Below, in pieces: positions 53,601 to 62,704 of a stretch of 64,000 bases of DNA. The stretch is from G963662655 sp963666875. GTDB lineage: Bacteria > Cloacimonadota > Cloacimonadia > Cloacimonadales > JAIOQZ01. The notes under the pieces were generated by a model. The model was not told where the DNA came from. It saw nothing but the letters and a program-made list of their open reading frames with translations, and ran no database searches. The translations under genes were made by a program, and so were the position numbers. Every line of letters starts with the position of its first letter. Position 1 is the first letter of the stretch. Location: NCBI GenBank assembly GCA_963666875.2, contig CAXXPU010000004.1:25615-89614 (forward strand). Reading direction: 5' to 3'.

Positions 53601-56600
53601 CGTATGCAGAATCATGTATGTTTCATCCGTATCTTCATTTACGCCAATCGCCTCGGTGAACAGAATCGACACCGTGTCGTCCGTCAATTCGCTGATGATC
53701 GCGTCCGGCGCGGGAATACGCTGACTGACCTGCGGAGCGTTGGACGCAGTCAGGAGAAAATCGATTCTGCCGGTCAGTGAGTTGCCGGCGATATCCTTCG
53801 CCCTGTAGCGAAGCGAATAGCCGCCGGAGTTGTTCTCGTTGACCTCGATTTCGTGTGTCAGCGACCAGATGGCGGTATTCCCGTCGAAGTGGAGCGTTCC
53901 GTCGATCTGATTGCCTGCTCCGTCGTGCAGATGGATATAGGAATTGGTCGTATCGATGTAGGAAACGACGTCGGTCATGTCGATCTGCACCCACTGGATG
54001 GAATGGTTGATGATCATGTTGTTGAATACCGGCGTCTCGAAATCCTGATTGCAGACTTTGGCACCGCTGACGACCGGCATACTGCTGTCGAAGACGAAAC
54101 TTGTGGTATCGCGCGTAACGGAACCGCCGCTTTCGCCCTGGAAATTATCCTGAACCATCCAACGCACTTCGTATTCGCCATCGTCGAGCGCGCTGTTCGG
54201 TGTGAATGTAAATTGATAGTCGTCGTCGCCAAGACTGGTGAAGACCCTGGTTCCGGCCTGATATGATCCCTGACTGTCCAGCACCAGAATCTGGCTTCCG
54301 TTGAAGTTCAGTCCAGCCCCTTCGTAATCGTGTACCACCGCGTAGATGTGATTGTCGGTTAGTTCGTTCAACACGGATCCATCGATTGGATCGTAGCTGA
54401 CAAACTCGGGAGGAATAATCGCACGGTATTCGAAATGTACCGAATCCCCGGTGGTGGCTGTATTACCGAGAAGGTCGGCAGCCTTGACCCACATGTCGAT
54501 CTCGAGCTGCTCGATATCGTCTTCAACGATGTAGTCGAAATAATAGGTACTGGATGTCGGATTCAGCCTTGTTGCCAAATGCCAGGTGGTGGCGTTCTCG
54601 AAGAGAGAAAAGCCGAACTTGACCGTGTTCTGATCCACGCCGATGCCCGCATTGTCGTTGACATACGCCTTCACACGGATAGAATCCGCACGGAAAAGCG
54701 TATCCGGCGGCGGGAAAATGGGATCGATGAACGGCGGAGAAGAATCGAGATGCACCGTTACGGCGTTGGAAGCGCTTCCAAGGTTGTAGGCGACATCGCG
54801 GAGTTTCACAAAAATCTCATTCGCGCCCTCTTCGAGCGTCACGGGAAATTCGAAATATCCCGGATAATCGGGAGTCGTCTGCACAACGCCCTGATAGACG
54901 TCGTTCAGGTAGAGCAGCACCTCGGACGTGATATCGTTACTGATACCGCCCATGATGATGTCCGGCGTGTTGACAAACGTCTCACCACCAAGCAGGAAGA
55001 TTTCCGCCGGCTCGGGTCCGATGTTATCGACCATCAGATCGAGATGCTCGCTTACCACATCCTCGCTGATGGAAACGTCCTGTGCGGTCACTTCGACGTA
55101 GTATTCGAACTGGTCATCGACCGCAACCGGATCGCCAAGGTAGTTCAGACCGTTCCAAAGCGTGTAGTTGGATGTTGGCGTATCGACAGCATCGACAAGC
55201 GTCGCGACCACCGTATCAGCCAGTACGTCCCAGACTTTGACCGTCACATAGCCGCGTTCGGACACCTGATACTGGACCACCGCCTGATCGAAATATCCGT
55301 CCAGGTTCTGCGGCGATATCACCTGCGGATTGACAGATGAAGTTACCTCGATCGGGTAGTTGTTCACCAGCAGTTCGCCCGATTCTTCCTGCGCGTGCAT
55401 CGCCTGATCCGTCACAAGTATACGGTAGATGTAACGTCCGTCGGGCATTACTTCATCGTCGATATTGACATTGCCGGGAATGGTGATGTTGTACTTGAAG
55501 TTGGGAGAAAGCAGGACGCCCGGATAGAGCGGATGATAGACATTCTGGAAATCGCCGAAGTAGATATCGTACAAGTCGTTCAGACTGTATGGACTGCCGC
55601 CGGCGTTGTAAACATTGAACGAGCAGTTACCTTCCACGATGAAGAGACGAAGGTAGTCGTACCCGGTGTAGTTATCCTCGTTCTCCGATTCGTGATCGTC
55701 CGAGCCGACACCGCTGACTGTCAGATAGGGATAATAAACATTGCCTATCTTGAACATGCTCGTACCGGTCTCGATTTCCACGCGATTATATACGCTGCTT
55801 CCGTTACCGCCGATAATGAGATCGTACCGGGCGCCGGGAGAGAGCGTTACTTCGTGGTTTGTTTCTCCGCTCCACACACGAACGGCGAAGACGTATCCAC
55901 CGTCGGTCAGTTCGTCGAATACGGTGAGGTCGGGCTGAGTGATCGTAATGCCATCGCCCTCCTCAACAAAGTTAGTAGGTACATACACAGTGGCAGGATC
56001 GTTCTCCTCGCGCCACAGGTTGACACGGATCAAGCCGACATAACTGACGATCACGTCATCTACCTGGTAGCGCACCTGGTGGAAGTCGTTGAAACCGTCT
56101 TCGTTGGGCGAGAAAGGATTTGGATAGCTGGCGAGGATATCGATCACCGGCGGCGCCGTATCGACCTTGATATTGAAATCGCAGATATATTCGGCGGTGC
56201 CGAGGATAATGCCCAATCCGTAGCTTCCGTCCGGCACGACGCCGACATAAGCGCTGTTGTTCGAAGTACCGTCCCAGTCGTATTGATTCCATCCGGCAGA
56301 GGCCTGTATATCGATCTCGAATACGGTCGTGTTGGTATCGTCGAAGATGAAGATGGTGGTTATACCGTTACCGCTGACGTAGTAGTTGATGGTCGTCACG
56401 TCTTTCTGACCGTCTCCATCCGGCGAGAACGGGTTCGGGATCACGGAAACGTTCGCGACTGCCGGTGACGGCACCAGTACGGAGATATCGTGCTCCACGG
56501 TCAGTCCGCCGGAGTCTTCCGCGGTAAAGGTGATCGTCTCGGTTCCGGACCAGTCCGGCGCCGGGATCATGGTGACAATTCCGCCCACGATATCGACGTC

Positions 56601-57098
56601 GATCTGGTGGTTTCCATTATAGTCGTAAACGAGGAAATCGCCGTAAACGATATCGTAGTCGTCAAATACGTAGTTCAGGTTCAGGCTGGAATCGACCGAG
56701 TTGTAGGCAACCGAGTGGTTATCGACGGGATTTTCCACGAATGGCGCATCGTTCACTGGGGTAACGGTTACCGTCACCGCTTCGCTGACGGTCTCGCCGT
56801 AGAGGTCCTCCGCAGTAAAGGTGATGGTCTCCGAACCGTTCCAGTTGGTCTGCGGAGTCAGCCCAACCAGTCCGTTGGTGATCACGACGGTGATCCTGTG
56901 GTTTCCCTGGTAGGAGAAATCGAGTGGATCGTTGTTCGCGTCGTAGAACACCTCGTTGAGGTTGATGCTGTAGTCGGTATTGTCTTCCGGAAAGCTGTAA
57001 TCGTCGATCGGATTGGCAACAACCGGCGGTACGTTCTGGGCATGCAATAGCGCGAAGCCCATTGCCATCAGGAAAAGGACGAATATCGTTCGTTTCAT
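50661..57098 (-). CDS. Giant multi-Ig surface protein with type IX sorting domain
   Basis: A 2145-residue exported protein. ATG 57098 (MKRTIFVLFLMAMGFALLHA) follows GGGAG and starts a signal peptide. Two cadherin-like domains come first (about 20-210, including GSETITFTAED twice). Three FlgD-like Ig modules follow (PNPFSPDGDG, PNPFSPNEDG, then ISPQNLDG), and a long series of Ig-like domains separated by short strands. Near the end there is an Fn3 domain and a carboxypeptidase-regulatory-like domain (VTISVFETDGTTPIEDV). The last ~80 residues (NYPNPFNPETKVKFGL ... GIYFCKF) form a Por/T9SS type A sorting domain. It starts 17 nt after the LVIVD lipoprotein gene and is last in the transcript. A structural or adhesive role is likely. 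Confidence 0.9.
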   Translation of the reverse strand: MKRTIFVLFLMAMGFALLHAQNVPPVVANPIDDYSFPEDNTDYSINLNEVFYDANNDPLDFSYQGNHRITVVITNGLVGLTPQTNWNGSETITFTAEDLYGETVSEAVTVTVTPVNDAPFVENPVDNHSVAYNSVDSSLNLNYVFDDYDIVYGDFLVYDYNGNHQIDVDIVGGIVTMIPAPDWSGTETITFTAEDSGGLTVEHDISVLVPSPAVANVSVIPNPFSPDGDGQKDVTTINYYVSGNGITTIFIFDDTNTTVFEIDIQASAGWNQYDWDGTSNNSAYVGVVPDGSYGLGIILGTAEYICDFNIKVDTAPPVIDILASYPNPFSPNEDGFNDFHQVRYQVDDVIVSYVGLIRVNLWREENDPATVYVPTNFVEEGDGITITQPDLTVFDELTDGGYVFAVRVWSGETNHEVTLSPGARYDLIIGGNGSSVYNRVEIETGTSMFKIGNVYYPYLTVSGVGSDDHESENEDNYTGYDYLRLFIVEGNCSFNVYNAGGSPYSLNDLYDIYFGDFQNVYHPLYPGVLLSPNFKYNITIPGNVNIDDEVMPDGRYIYRILVTDQAMHAQEESGELLVNNYPIEVTSSVNPQVISPQNLDGYFDQAVVQYQVSERGYVTVKVWDVLADTVVATLVDAVDTPTSNYTLWNGLNYLGDPVAVDDQFEYYVEVTAQDVSISEDVVSEHLDLMVDNIGPEPAEIFLLGGETFVNTPDIIMGGISNDITSEVLLYLNDVYQGVVQTTPDYPGYFEFPVTLEEGANEIFVKLRDVAYNLGSASNAVTVHLDSSPPFIDPIFPPPDTLFRADSIRVKAYVNDNAGIGVDQNTVKFGFSLFENATTWHLATRLNPTSSTYYFDYIVEDDIEQLEIDMWVKAADLLGNTATTGDSVHFEYRAIIPPEFVSYDPIDGSVLNELTDNHIYAVVHDYEGAGLNFNGSQILVLDSQGSYQAGTRVFTSLGDDDYQFTFTPNSALDDGEYEVRWMVQDNFQGESGGSVTRDTTSFVFDSSMPVVSGAKVCNQDFETPVFNNMIINHSIQWVQIDMTDVVSYIDTTNSYIHLHDGAGNQIDGTLHFDGNTAIWSLTHEIEVNENNSGGYSLRYRAKDIAGNSLTGRIDFLLTASNAPQVSQRIPAPDAIISELTDDTVSILFTEAIGVNEDTDETYMILHTPSGGVIEDGEGATLDLDDSQAPLYTLNLALDDPLSLIGEYEVEYRLENTDGVAFGETYTFSFDNIMPEVDNVGLSLEDNTYEYIDGGEEINQPIEFCEASVSDNYGIAIELCNIRLYNEDDELVAGVGSQPSTNTVRYILNSPLKAINKDFYVLTTVNDLAGNTYIDSIRFLLNTVQADFYPKDLSYQNGSVNHVSVEVYELMEEDIDTDHSYIEALHPDGNIIGDPSSPSEGAGAELSFSYTDSTTVINLQFQEELSDTGVDDGLFQVSVYLVLNSEEEIPMGYSFTYDRTKPVYSNLTVNSYPVTSRDATKEGSQPEFNVSINRESIIGHKDSPLRGFLRSNYYSGRIDSIMVNFSDATSGLNPAPNLTYLVLQDANGNLVSGVKRVVGSQYRWVLNDPIVPGEDESANYKIALKVTDMAGNSKTYTFDFLFVSDPTPEMIDWEPWGMDYTYMNTHEFEPAEFQAEFRDYFGIVQDWDLTYIRMAFPSGDSVSSPHGGDLYYEVTDSSLVVRLELDGELHTDGEDDGLYTISVRAENELGAVNHLYEYMMYDTVVPEPVEVLYRDINGVYHEVVGDTTESSTGIAALQVKYSDLTSGLYYTPNLTKITLFDSSDEIVAGSHSYGPYVDSDSLVIWTLRDAIQDNGSGDGQYTIKLVATDKAGNMMRKQIPLAVFSPIQPQEFTWTMDAVYRVHLNWEHYTSSSTALRNNKSRKDRSPHQQRDLTYYSIKRKLDDGNWHEIAQTTDEFYIDDLLDDPDGTYRYGLTAVYSSGSSDEIFTDNIVVKRFADVTISVFETDGTTPIEDVLVGVFGDDGLYNMEFDELTDELGTVSLADVYMEAYRVMLEKEGYQSVAAIIDIDADPSEFSFTMGPVSTGGDGVEPEVTVMYQNYPNPFNPETKVKFGLKYDSKVEILIYNTRGQLVKRLCDEEIKSGFHSIKWDGQDDSAKPVSSGIYFCKFRAVSDQETINDIRKMIMLK

Positions 57099-57115
57099 GG
57101 CTTTACTCCCGTATA

Positions 57116-58912
57116 TCATGGTCGAACCTGAATTATGTCGAGGCTTAGATTGCTGGCAAGGTAAGCGAAGTTGTTGGCGACAAACACCGCTCTGGAGACG
57201 GAGTCGGAATCGATGGTCGCCACGATGTACGTCCCGGTCGGTTCGGTGACATCCAAAATCACCATACCGTTCGTTCCATCGGCGATATAGGCATAGCCTG
57301 CACTATAGGCGACAGACATGGCGAAGCCGCTCGTATCGACTCTTCGAATCTGCGAAAGGTCACTGCGGTACAGTTCGGTCAAGCCGTTCTGCCCGGATGC
57401 CACCAGCAGTCGATTCGAGAAGAACACCAGCGATCGGGCTTCCCCGATGCCGGTCTCCGTGTCGGTGATCTGCGGATTCCAGGGATCCGAGATATCGATC
57501 TTTTTCACGCCCGTAGCGCCATCCGCCAGATAGAGATCGGTCTGGTCTATCTTGAGTCCATAGCTGATCCCCTGCGTGTTGAGCTGGCTGATGATCATGG
57601 GATAGGCGGGGACATCGTCCGAAAGCGCGATTACAAGAAGATTGGCCTGCCCATCGGCGATAAACGCGTACGGTTCGTCGTCGATCGTGGTGATCTCCAC
57701 GTCGTAGGGGATGTCGATGGTCTCGCAATAGGAAACAAATACCGGGCTGGTGATGTCTTCGATGTTGAAGATATGCAATCCGCCGTTGTAGTTGGTTGCG
57801 TAGAGCATATCGTCTTTTACGTAAACGCTCATGCATCTTCCGGGCAGCGAGATCGATCCGGCGAGTGTCGGATACGATTCGTTCTGCACGTTCACGATCT
57901 GCACGCCGTTATATTCGCACGCGATGAAGGCGTATCCCTCGTAAACGAAGATATCGGTGCCGCCGGTGGCGGTCATGAGAAAGCCTTCCTCGCTGATATT
58001 GAACAACATGGTGACCGCATCGGAATAGGCGGAATAGAGTTCTCCGTCCGTGCCGGTCGAATCGGCATAGGCTCGAACGCGATACTCGAGACTTGCCGCC
58101 GGAACACCCACGAAATCGACAAAGGTTGAATCGACAGTGGTTCCGACCAGCTCGAACGATCCAGTTCCCAGCTTGCGCTCGACCAGGAAACCGCTCTGCT
58201 GCTCGCTGTTGACGTTCCAGATCAGCCCCACCTGCTCCTGCGAATACTGCGTAGCAAGGAGGTTGGTCGGTGCCGGGAACGACGGCAGTACACTATCTTC
58301 AAGGTACGTTGTTCTCGATGTGCCGGCATACGCGTAGATGCGGTACGCGACCTCCGAGGCGAGTTCGACCGAATCGGTGTAGGCCACGGTGTTCGCTGCG
58401 AGAAGCGCGTATTCGTTGTTCCAGGCTCCGGCGATCTGCTTGTCGATCTTGTAGCCGGATTCACCGATTGCGTTGTCCTCCCATGTCAGCATGAGCGTCG
58501 ATTCAGTCTCCTGCGTGATAGAGAGGTCGGTAGGCGCCGTGCTTGACGAGAACCAGGCTACCTGCTGAGAAAACTCGGAGAAACTGCTATCCTCCGTGTA
58601 GTAGGCTTTGACCTTGTAGCTGTAAACAATGTTGGTATTGGTATCGATCTCGTCGATGTATTCTTCGCTGTTGTCCTCGGTGACGGCGTAAATTTCATTC
58701 CACTCCGATTCACCGTCCTTTCGAGCAATGACAAACAGCAGATCATCGAAATTCGATCCATAGCTCCATTCCAGCCGGATTTTCCCTTCACTGATTTTAT
58801 CGATTGTCAGATCGTAGGGTGCGTCCAGATCTTCCTTATCTACGGTTTCACAGCCTGTCATCATGGCAAGGATGATCAGACCGACGATCAGCAGGTAGGC
58901 ATGTCCCTTCAT
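57116..58912 (-). CDS. Lipoprotein with Fn3 domains and LVIVD repeats
   Basis: A 598-residue lipoprotein. Signal MKGHAYLLIVGLIILAMMTG is followed by Cys21 (lipobox MTGC). About three fibronectin type III domains occupy residues 30-300 (APYDLTIDKISEGKIRLEW; APTDLSITQETESTLMLTW; APTNLLATQYSQEQVGLIW). The rest is a beta-propeller-like array of LVIVD repeats (GVQIVNVQNESYPTLAGS, GLHIFNIEDITSPVFVS, GVKKIDISDPWNPQITD, GMVILDVTEPTG). The ATG overlaps the stop of the kinase-like gene upstream (ATGA), so the two are translationally coupled. Probably at the cell surface or outer membrane, binding a partner or polymer. Confidence 0.88.
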   Translation of the reverse strand: MKGHAYLLIVGLIILAMMTGCETVDKEDLDAPYDLTIDKISEGKIRLEWSYGSNFDDLLFVIARKDGESEWNEIYAVTEDNSEEYIDEIDTNTNIVYSYKVKAYYTEDSSFSEFSQQVAWFSSSTAPTDLSITQETESTLMLTWEDNAIGESGYKIDKQIAGAWNNEYALLAANTVAYTDSVELASEVAYRIYAYAGTSRTTYLEDSVLPSFPAPTNLLATQYSQEQVGLIWNVNSEQQSGFLVERKLGTGSFELVGTTVDSTFVDFVGVPAASLEYRVRAYADSTGTDGELYSAYSDAVTMLFNISEEGFLMTATGGTDIFVYEGYAFIACEYNGVQIVNVQNESYPTLAGSISLPGRCMSVYVKDDMLYATNYNGGLHIFNIEDITSPVFVSYCETIDIPYDVEITTIDDEPYAFIADGQANLLVIALSDDVPAYPMIISQLNTQGISYGLKIDQTDLYLADGATGVKKIDISDPWNPQITDTETGIGEARSLVFFSNRLLVASGQNGLTELYRSDLSQIRRVDTSGFAMSVAYSAGYAYIADGTNGMVILDVTEPTGTYIVATIDSDSVSRAVFVANNFAYLASNLSLDIIQVRP

Positions 58913-59604
58913 TTTTCCTTCCCTTTTTTCATAGGAATTCGTAATTCATATACAACGCCCTCTTCGATGTTCTTCACATCGAGCCGCGCTTCGATCTTTC
59001 CAACGAAATAATACGCCAGATACAGATTGAATGCCGGGTCGTTGTCATTGTACTGGTCCGGAATCGTCTCAATCATCTCGTTCGATACATGCTCCCCTGT
59101 ACGCTGAATGGACACCAGCGCTTCGCCGCTGTCCAGCATCGTCCTGATCTCGATTGTGCCGTCGTCTTCGCAGAATTTCAGGCAGTGACCGAGAATCTCG
59201 ACAATTGCGTTTTGCAGGTAGCAGGGGATCGTTTCCAGAATGATCGAATCCTGTAACTCCAGATTAACATCCAACCGATGCTTGTATTTCATGTCGGCAC
59301 GCATGAAGCTGTGAACCTTGCCGACCAGTTCGTTCAAATCCATCACCAGCGGCTCGACGTTGGTGTCTTTATCGACCATGAATGCCAGCGCCGACAGGAT
59401 ATCGTTGATGCTGTCCAGTTGCCGTGTGATCTGGTCGAGTCCCTTCAGATCGGGCATCTTGAAAGAGATCAGTTCGACCCTTCCCGTAATCCCCATCAGC
59501 GGTGTATTCAGATTATGAATCACACCGGAAAGGAGTTTGCCATATTTTGCCCATTTCCTCAAGTCCTCCACGAGAATACAGGCATCGGTTTTGATTGTAT
59601 CCAT
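58909..59604 (-). CDS. Histidine-kinase-like protein lacking ATP-binding residues
   Basis: A 231-residue soluble protein with a HisKA-type dimerisation helix carrying His30 in SGVIHNLNTPLMGI, followed by a domain placed like a HATPase. The ATP-binding signatures are lost. The N-box reads VEILGHCLKF, with both usual Asn positions changed (Glu and His). The first G-box Asp is replaced (QRTGEHVS), and no GxGLGL is present. There is no sensor or membrane domain. It may be a phosphotransfer protein in the manner of Spo0B or ChpT, or a pseudokinase scaffold. The start is ATG 59604 after GGAG; it is coupled to the LVIVD lipoprotein (4-nt overlap) and lies 12 nt after the aminotransferase gene. Confidence 0.75.
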   Translation of the reverse strand: MDTIKTDACILVEDLRKWAKYGKLLSGVIHNLNTPLMGITGRVELISFKMPDLKGLDQITRQLDSINDILSALAFMVDKDTNVEPLVMDLNELVGKVHSFMRADMKYKHRLDVNLELQDSIILETIPCYLQNAIVEILGHCLKFCEDDGTIEIRTMLDSGEALVSIQRTGEHVSNEMIETIPDQYNDNDPAFNLYLAYYFVGKIEARLDVKNIEEGVVYELRIPMKKGKEK

Positions 59605-59616
59605 GAAATCTCCGGT

Positions 59617-60834
59617 TTATCCGTGATTCTTCATCTCTTCGCGAATCGCCTTGGCAAGTCGTTTTACACCTTCGATATTCTTTTCGATGGACATGTACGA
59701 GAAGTTGATACGCATCGTGTTCTTCCCGCTTCCGTCACAGTAGAAATTCGAGCCAACCACGAACGCGACTTTTTCTTTGATCGCCCTGAGGAACAGCGCT
59801 TCCGCGTCCATTCCTTCCGGCAGGGTCATAAACAGGAACAGACCGCCTTCCGGTCTGGTCCAGCTAACGCCTTCCGGCATGTGTTTGTCGAATTCCGCCA
59901 ACATGATATCGCGCTTTTCGCGGTATAAGTTAATTATTTTCTCGATGCGCGGTCCCAGAAGACCCTTTTCGATATAGCGAGCCGCAACACGCTGCGTGAA
60001 CGGCGTGGTGCAGAGATCGACCGCCTGCTTGGCGACGATGAACTTGTCCAGAATCTTCTTGTCGGCGATGGTCCAGCCGATACGGAATCCGGGGCAGAAT
60101 ATCTTGGAGAAGGTGCCCAGGTTGATCACCTGACCGTTGTTGTCCAGCGCGTAGAAGGTCTTGAGGTGCTTACCTTCGAAGCGAAGCTCGTGGTAGGGAC
60201 TGTCTTCGATGATCAGGATGTCGTGCTCGTAGGCAAGCTCGAGGATCTTGATACGACGTTCTTCCGGCATGGTGACGCCGGCCGGGTTCTGGAAATCCGG
60301 GATGGTGTAGATGAATTTCGCGCGCTCGCCCTTGTTGCGAAGGTCTTCGAGCGCTTCTTTGAGCTTGTCGTAACGCATACCGAATTCGTCGTGCTCCACG
60401 CCTACGAATTTCGCGCCGTAGCTGTTGAAGGCGCTGAGTCCACCGAGGTAGGACGGCTTGCCGACAATCACCTTGTCGCCGCGATTCACGAAGATCTTGG
60501 CGAGAAGATCGAGTCCCTGCTGGGAGGCGGTCGTGATCAGGACATTATCGATATCGATATCGAAGCCCTCGGCCCGATAATTCTTCACGAGCTGTTCACG
60601 AAGCAGTTTGTCGCCTTCCGTCGCGCCATATTGAAGCGCCACTTGCGGCTCGTTCTCCATCACTTCGACCATGACATCCTTCAATTCGTCAACGGGAAAC
60701 GATTCGGGAGCCGGAAGCCCACCTGCGAAAGAAATAATTTCCGGATCCTGTGCCAGTTTCAGCAGTTCGCGTATCGCCGAGCGTTTCATTCCACGTGCGT
60801 TCTCAGATATAATAGCTTCAAAATCCCTGACCAT
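59617..60834 (-). CDS. PLP-dependent class I/II aminotransferase
   Basis: A 405-residue fold-type I aminotransferase of the 2-aminoadipate/aromatic aminotransferase (LysN/MocR-like) group, without the GntR domain. PLP features are ATEGDKLLREQL, TIPDFQNPAGVTM, the EDSPYHELRF aspartate region and the Schiff-base Lys in LGTFSKIFCPGFRIGW. The substrate is probably an aromatic, branched or 2-aminoadipate-type amino acid. The start is ATG 60834 with a strong AGGAGGAA. It lies 29 nt after hflX on the same strand. Confidence 0.92.
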   Translation of the reverse strand: MVRDFEAIISENARGMKRSAIRELLKLAQDPEIISFAGGLPAPESFPVDELKDVMVEVMENEPQVALQYGATEGDKLLREQLVKNYRAEGFDIDIDNVLITTASQQGLDLLAKIFVNRGDKVIVGKPSYLGGLSAFNSYGAKFVGVEHDEFGMRYDKLKEALEDLRNKGERAKFIYTIPDFQNPAGVTMPEERRIKILELAYEHDILIIEDSPYHELRFEGKHLKTFYALDNNGQVINLGTFSKIFCPGFRIGWTIADKKILDKFIVAKQAVDLCTTPFTQRVAARYIEKGLLGPRIEKIINLYREKRDIMLAEFDKHMPEGVSWTRPEGGLFLFMTLPEGMDAEALFLRAIKEKVAFVVGSNFYCDGSGKNTMRINFSYMSIEKNIEGVKRLAKAIREEMKNHG

Positions 60835-60863
60835 GATTCCTCCTTTAGGTCATATCTATTTTT

Positions 60864-62138
60864 TTATTGTAAATCGACTTCATTATCCACCCCAAGTCGA
60901 TTGAATTGGGACGCTTCTATCTGCCGATTGATATTTTCAATCAGCCTGGTGTCCACGGTCACTTCCATCTCGAAGGCCCGGTCCGCTTCATTATAAGTCT
61001 TTTCGTGAACTACCGCGTTATTATAAAGATACGATATCAGATTCTGTAATTCGACCGGAATACGAAGTGTAATTCTCCGCTTCTGTCTGTCAATGAAGTA
61101 TCTGACCTTTTCCGTAAGAATATCCATATTCTCGTCGAATGCCGCCGATATGAACACCGCGTGAGGGTACTCTCCGAGCAGCTTCTTACGCAGAAACGCC
61201 AGTTGAACCGGCTTGATCATGTCCACCTTGTTGAACACCATTAAAATATTCTTGTTCGCCACCTTCAACTCTTTCAGCACCCTTTCCACAGACTCGATGA
61301 ACTGATACAGCATCGGATTGGAGACATCCACCACATGCATCAAGAGATCGGCTTCCTCCACCTCGATCAGGGTCGAATGAAACGCCGAGACCAGCGTATG
61401 CGGCAGCTTGTCGATGAAACCGATCGTGTCGGTGACGATGGCATTCTCCTTGCCTTCCAGATAGAGCGATCTCGATGTGGAATCCAGCGTGGCGAAGAGC
61501 TTGTCCGCAGTATAGATATCCTCGCGGGTCAGGCGGTTGAAGAGGGTCGATTTCCCGGCGTTGGTGTATCCCACCAGCGCGATGGAAAGGTAGTCCTTCC
61601 GCTTGTGTCGCTTGACCTGCGTCTCCTTCTCAATGACCTCGAGCTGCTGTTTGAGCAGGGTGATCTTCCGCTTGATCTCTCTTCGGTCGATTTCGATCTG
61701 CTTTTCGCCCGGACCGCGCGTTCCGATACCGCCCTCGATCCTTGAGAGATGCTGCCAGAGGTTCCGCAGCTTCGAGTAATTGTATTCAAGCTGCGCGAGT
61801 TCGACCTGGCATTTCGCCTGCTTGGTTCGTGCGTGAAGCGCGAAGATGTCGAGGATCAGCTCGGTGCGATCGACAACGTTGCAGTGCGTCAGCTTCGCGA
61901 TGTTGCGCGCCTGCGCGGGCGTGAGGTTGTCGTTGAAGACCAGCGTCCCCACGCCCTGTTTGTCCGCCTCACTCTTGATCTCGGTGATCTTCCCCTTACC
62001 GATGAAGGTCGCCGGAATAGGCTTCTGGCGGGATTGTATAAAGGTGCCCGTAACTTCCGCCTCGGCGGTTTCCACAAGCCTGCCGAGTTCTTCCATCGAT
62101 TTCTCGTACTCCAGCCGTGTGCTCGAAGACGTATTCAA
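60864..62138 (-). CDS. hflX: Ribosome-associated GTPase HflX
   Basis: A 424-residue (or longer) HflX GTPase that splits or rescues ribosomes under stress. It has the N-terminal nucleotide-binding-like domain (IGKGKITEIKSEA, TLVFNDNLTPAQ), a coiled linker with GTRGPGEKQIEIDRR, and the G-domain (GYTNAGKST, DTIGFIDKLPHTLVSAFHST, NKVD). No ATG or GTG begins the frame; the first usual start is TTG 62138, which has no Shine-Dalgarno site. The frame stays open upstream and encodes ERVFLIGL, which looks like the family's first beta-strand. So translation may begin at a rare codon near 62174-62192, behind GGAGGA at 62196-62201. Confidence 0.93.
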   Translation of the reverse strand: MNTSSSTRLEYEKSMEELGRLVETAEAEVTGTFIQSRQKPIPATFIGKGKITEIKSEADKQGVGTLVFNDNLTPAQARNIAKLTHCNVVDRTELILDIFALHARTKQAKCQVELAQLEYNYSKLRNLWQHLSRIEGGIGTRGPGEKQIEIDRREIKRKITLLKQQLEVIEKETQVKRHKRKDYLSIALVGYTNAGKSTLFNRLTREDIYTADKLFATLDSTSRSLYLEGKENAIVTDTIGFIDKLPHTLVSAFHSTLIEVEEADLLMHVVDVSNPMLYQFIESVERVLKELKVANKNILMVFNKVDMIKPVQLAFLRKKLLGEYPHAVFISAAFDENMDILTEKVRYFIDRQKRRITLRIPVELQNLISYLYNNAVVHEKTYNEADRAFEMEVTVDTRLIENINRQIEASQFNRLGVDNEVDLQ

Positions 62139-62188
62139 ACCGATCAGAAAGACCCGCTCCTTGCTTCTATCAATTTCGTTGTCGATTC

Positions 62189-62485
62189 CTATTCTTCCTC
62201 CGCATCGTAAACAAGGACTTTCTTGTTCTTCTTGCGCCAGTCTATGTAAGCCTGACGGATTTCGAGCAACCAGAGAGTCTGCCTGTTCTCGTTCTCGAAT
62301 GTTAGAATATCAAGGTAGTGAAACTTGCCGTTCTTACCCTTGAAGCTTTTCTGGGGCAGCTCCACGACGAGTTGATCATGCTTTCGGAGTATTGTTATTT
62401 CGTTGATGAATACTCCTGGGGTTACTTCCACGACTGCACGGGCTTCAACGGATCCCGCACTGACGTCTCTGAATTTGATATCCAT
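62189..62485 (-). CDS. Small SpoVG-like protein
   Basis: A 98-residue protein with a pattern like SpoVG: ARAVVEVTPGVFINEITILR (compare the family's strand-turn-strand), then LVVELPQKSFKGKNGKFHY with the LP and Gly positions, and a C-terminal helix. SpoVG proteins bind nucleic acid and modulate gene expression; the match here is weak and unverified. The start is ATG 62485 with GAGG upstream. It is first in the minus-strand unit leading to hflX, and its 3' end contains the hflX Shine-Dalgarno sequence. Confidence 0.55.
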   Translation of the reverse strand: MDIKFRDVSAGSVEARAVVEVTPGVFINEITILRKHDQLVVELPQKSFKGKNGKFHYLDILTFENENRQTLWLLEIRQAYIDWRKKNKKVLVYDAEEE

Positions 62486-62704
62486 AGTACCTCACGTTCT
62501 TATACGAGTACATCTTCGGCACCTATTTTCTCTTTTGTCAAAGGAATTTTACCGAAAACGGATTGTCGTCAATAATTTTAGTAAGTTAGACGCATAAAAT
62601 GGTAATTTGGAAAATTGCTTATCCATTACGTATTCTTCTGCCCTGCAAATAGTTACAAAATCGCGTACCTGATATGAACAGTCTTCTCTGAAGCAGGAAG
62701 ATTT

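Noticed and set aside
62546..62572. Minus-strand TTGACG ... TAAAAT upstream of the SpoVG-like gene
   Set aside because: The spacer is only 15 nt and the -35 is imperfect; it is possible but too weak to annotate.
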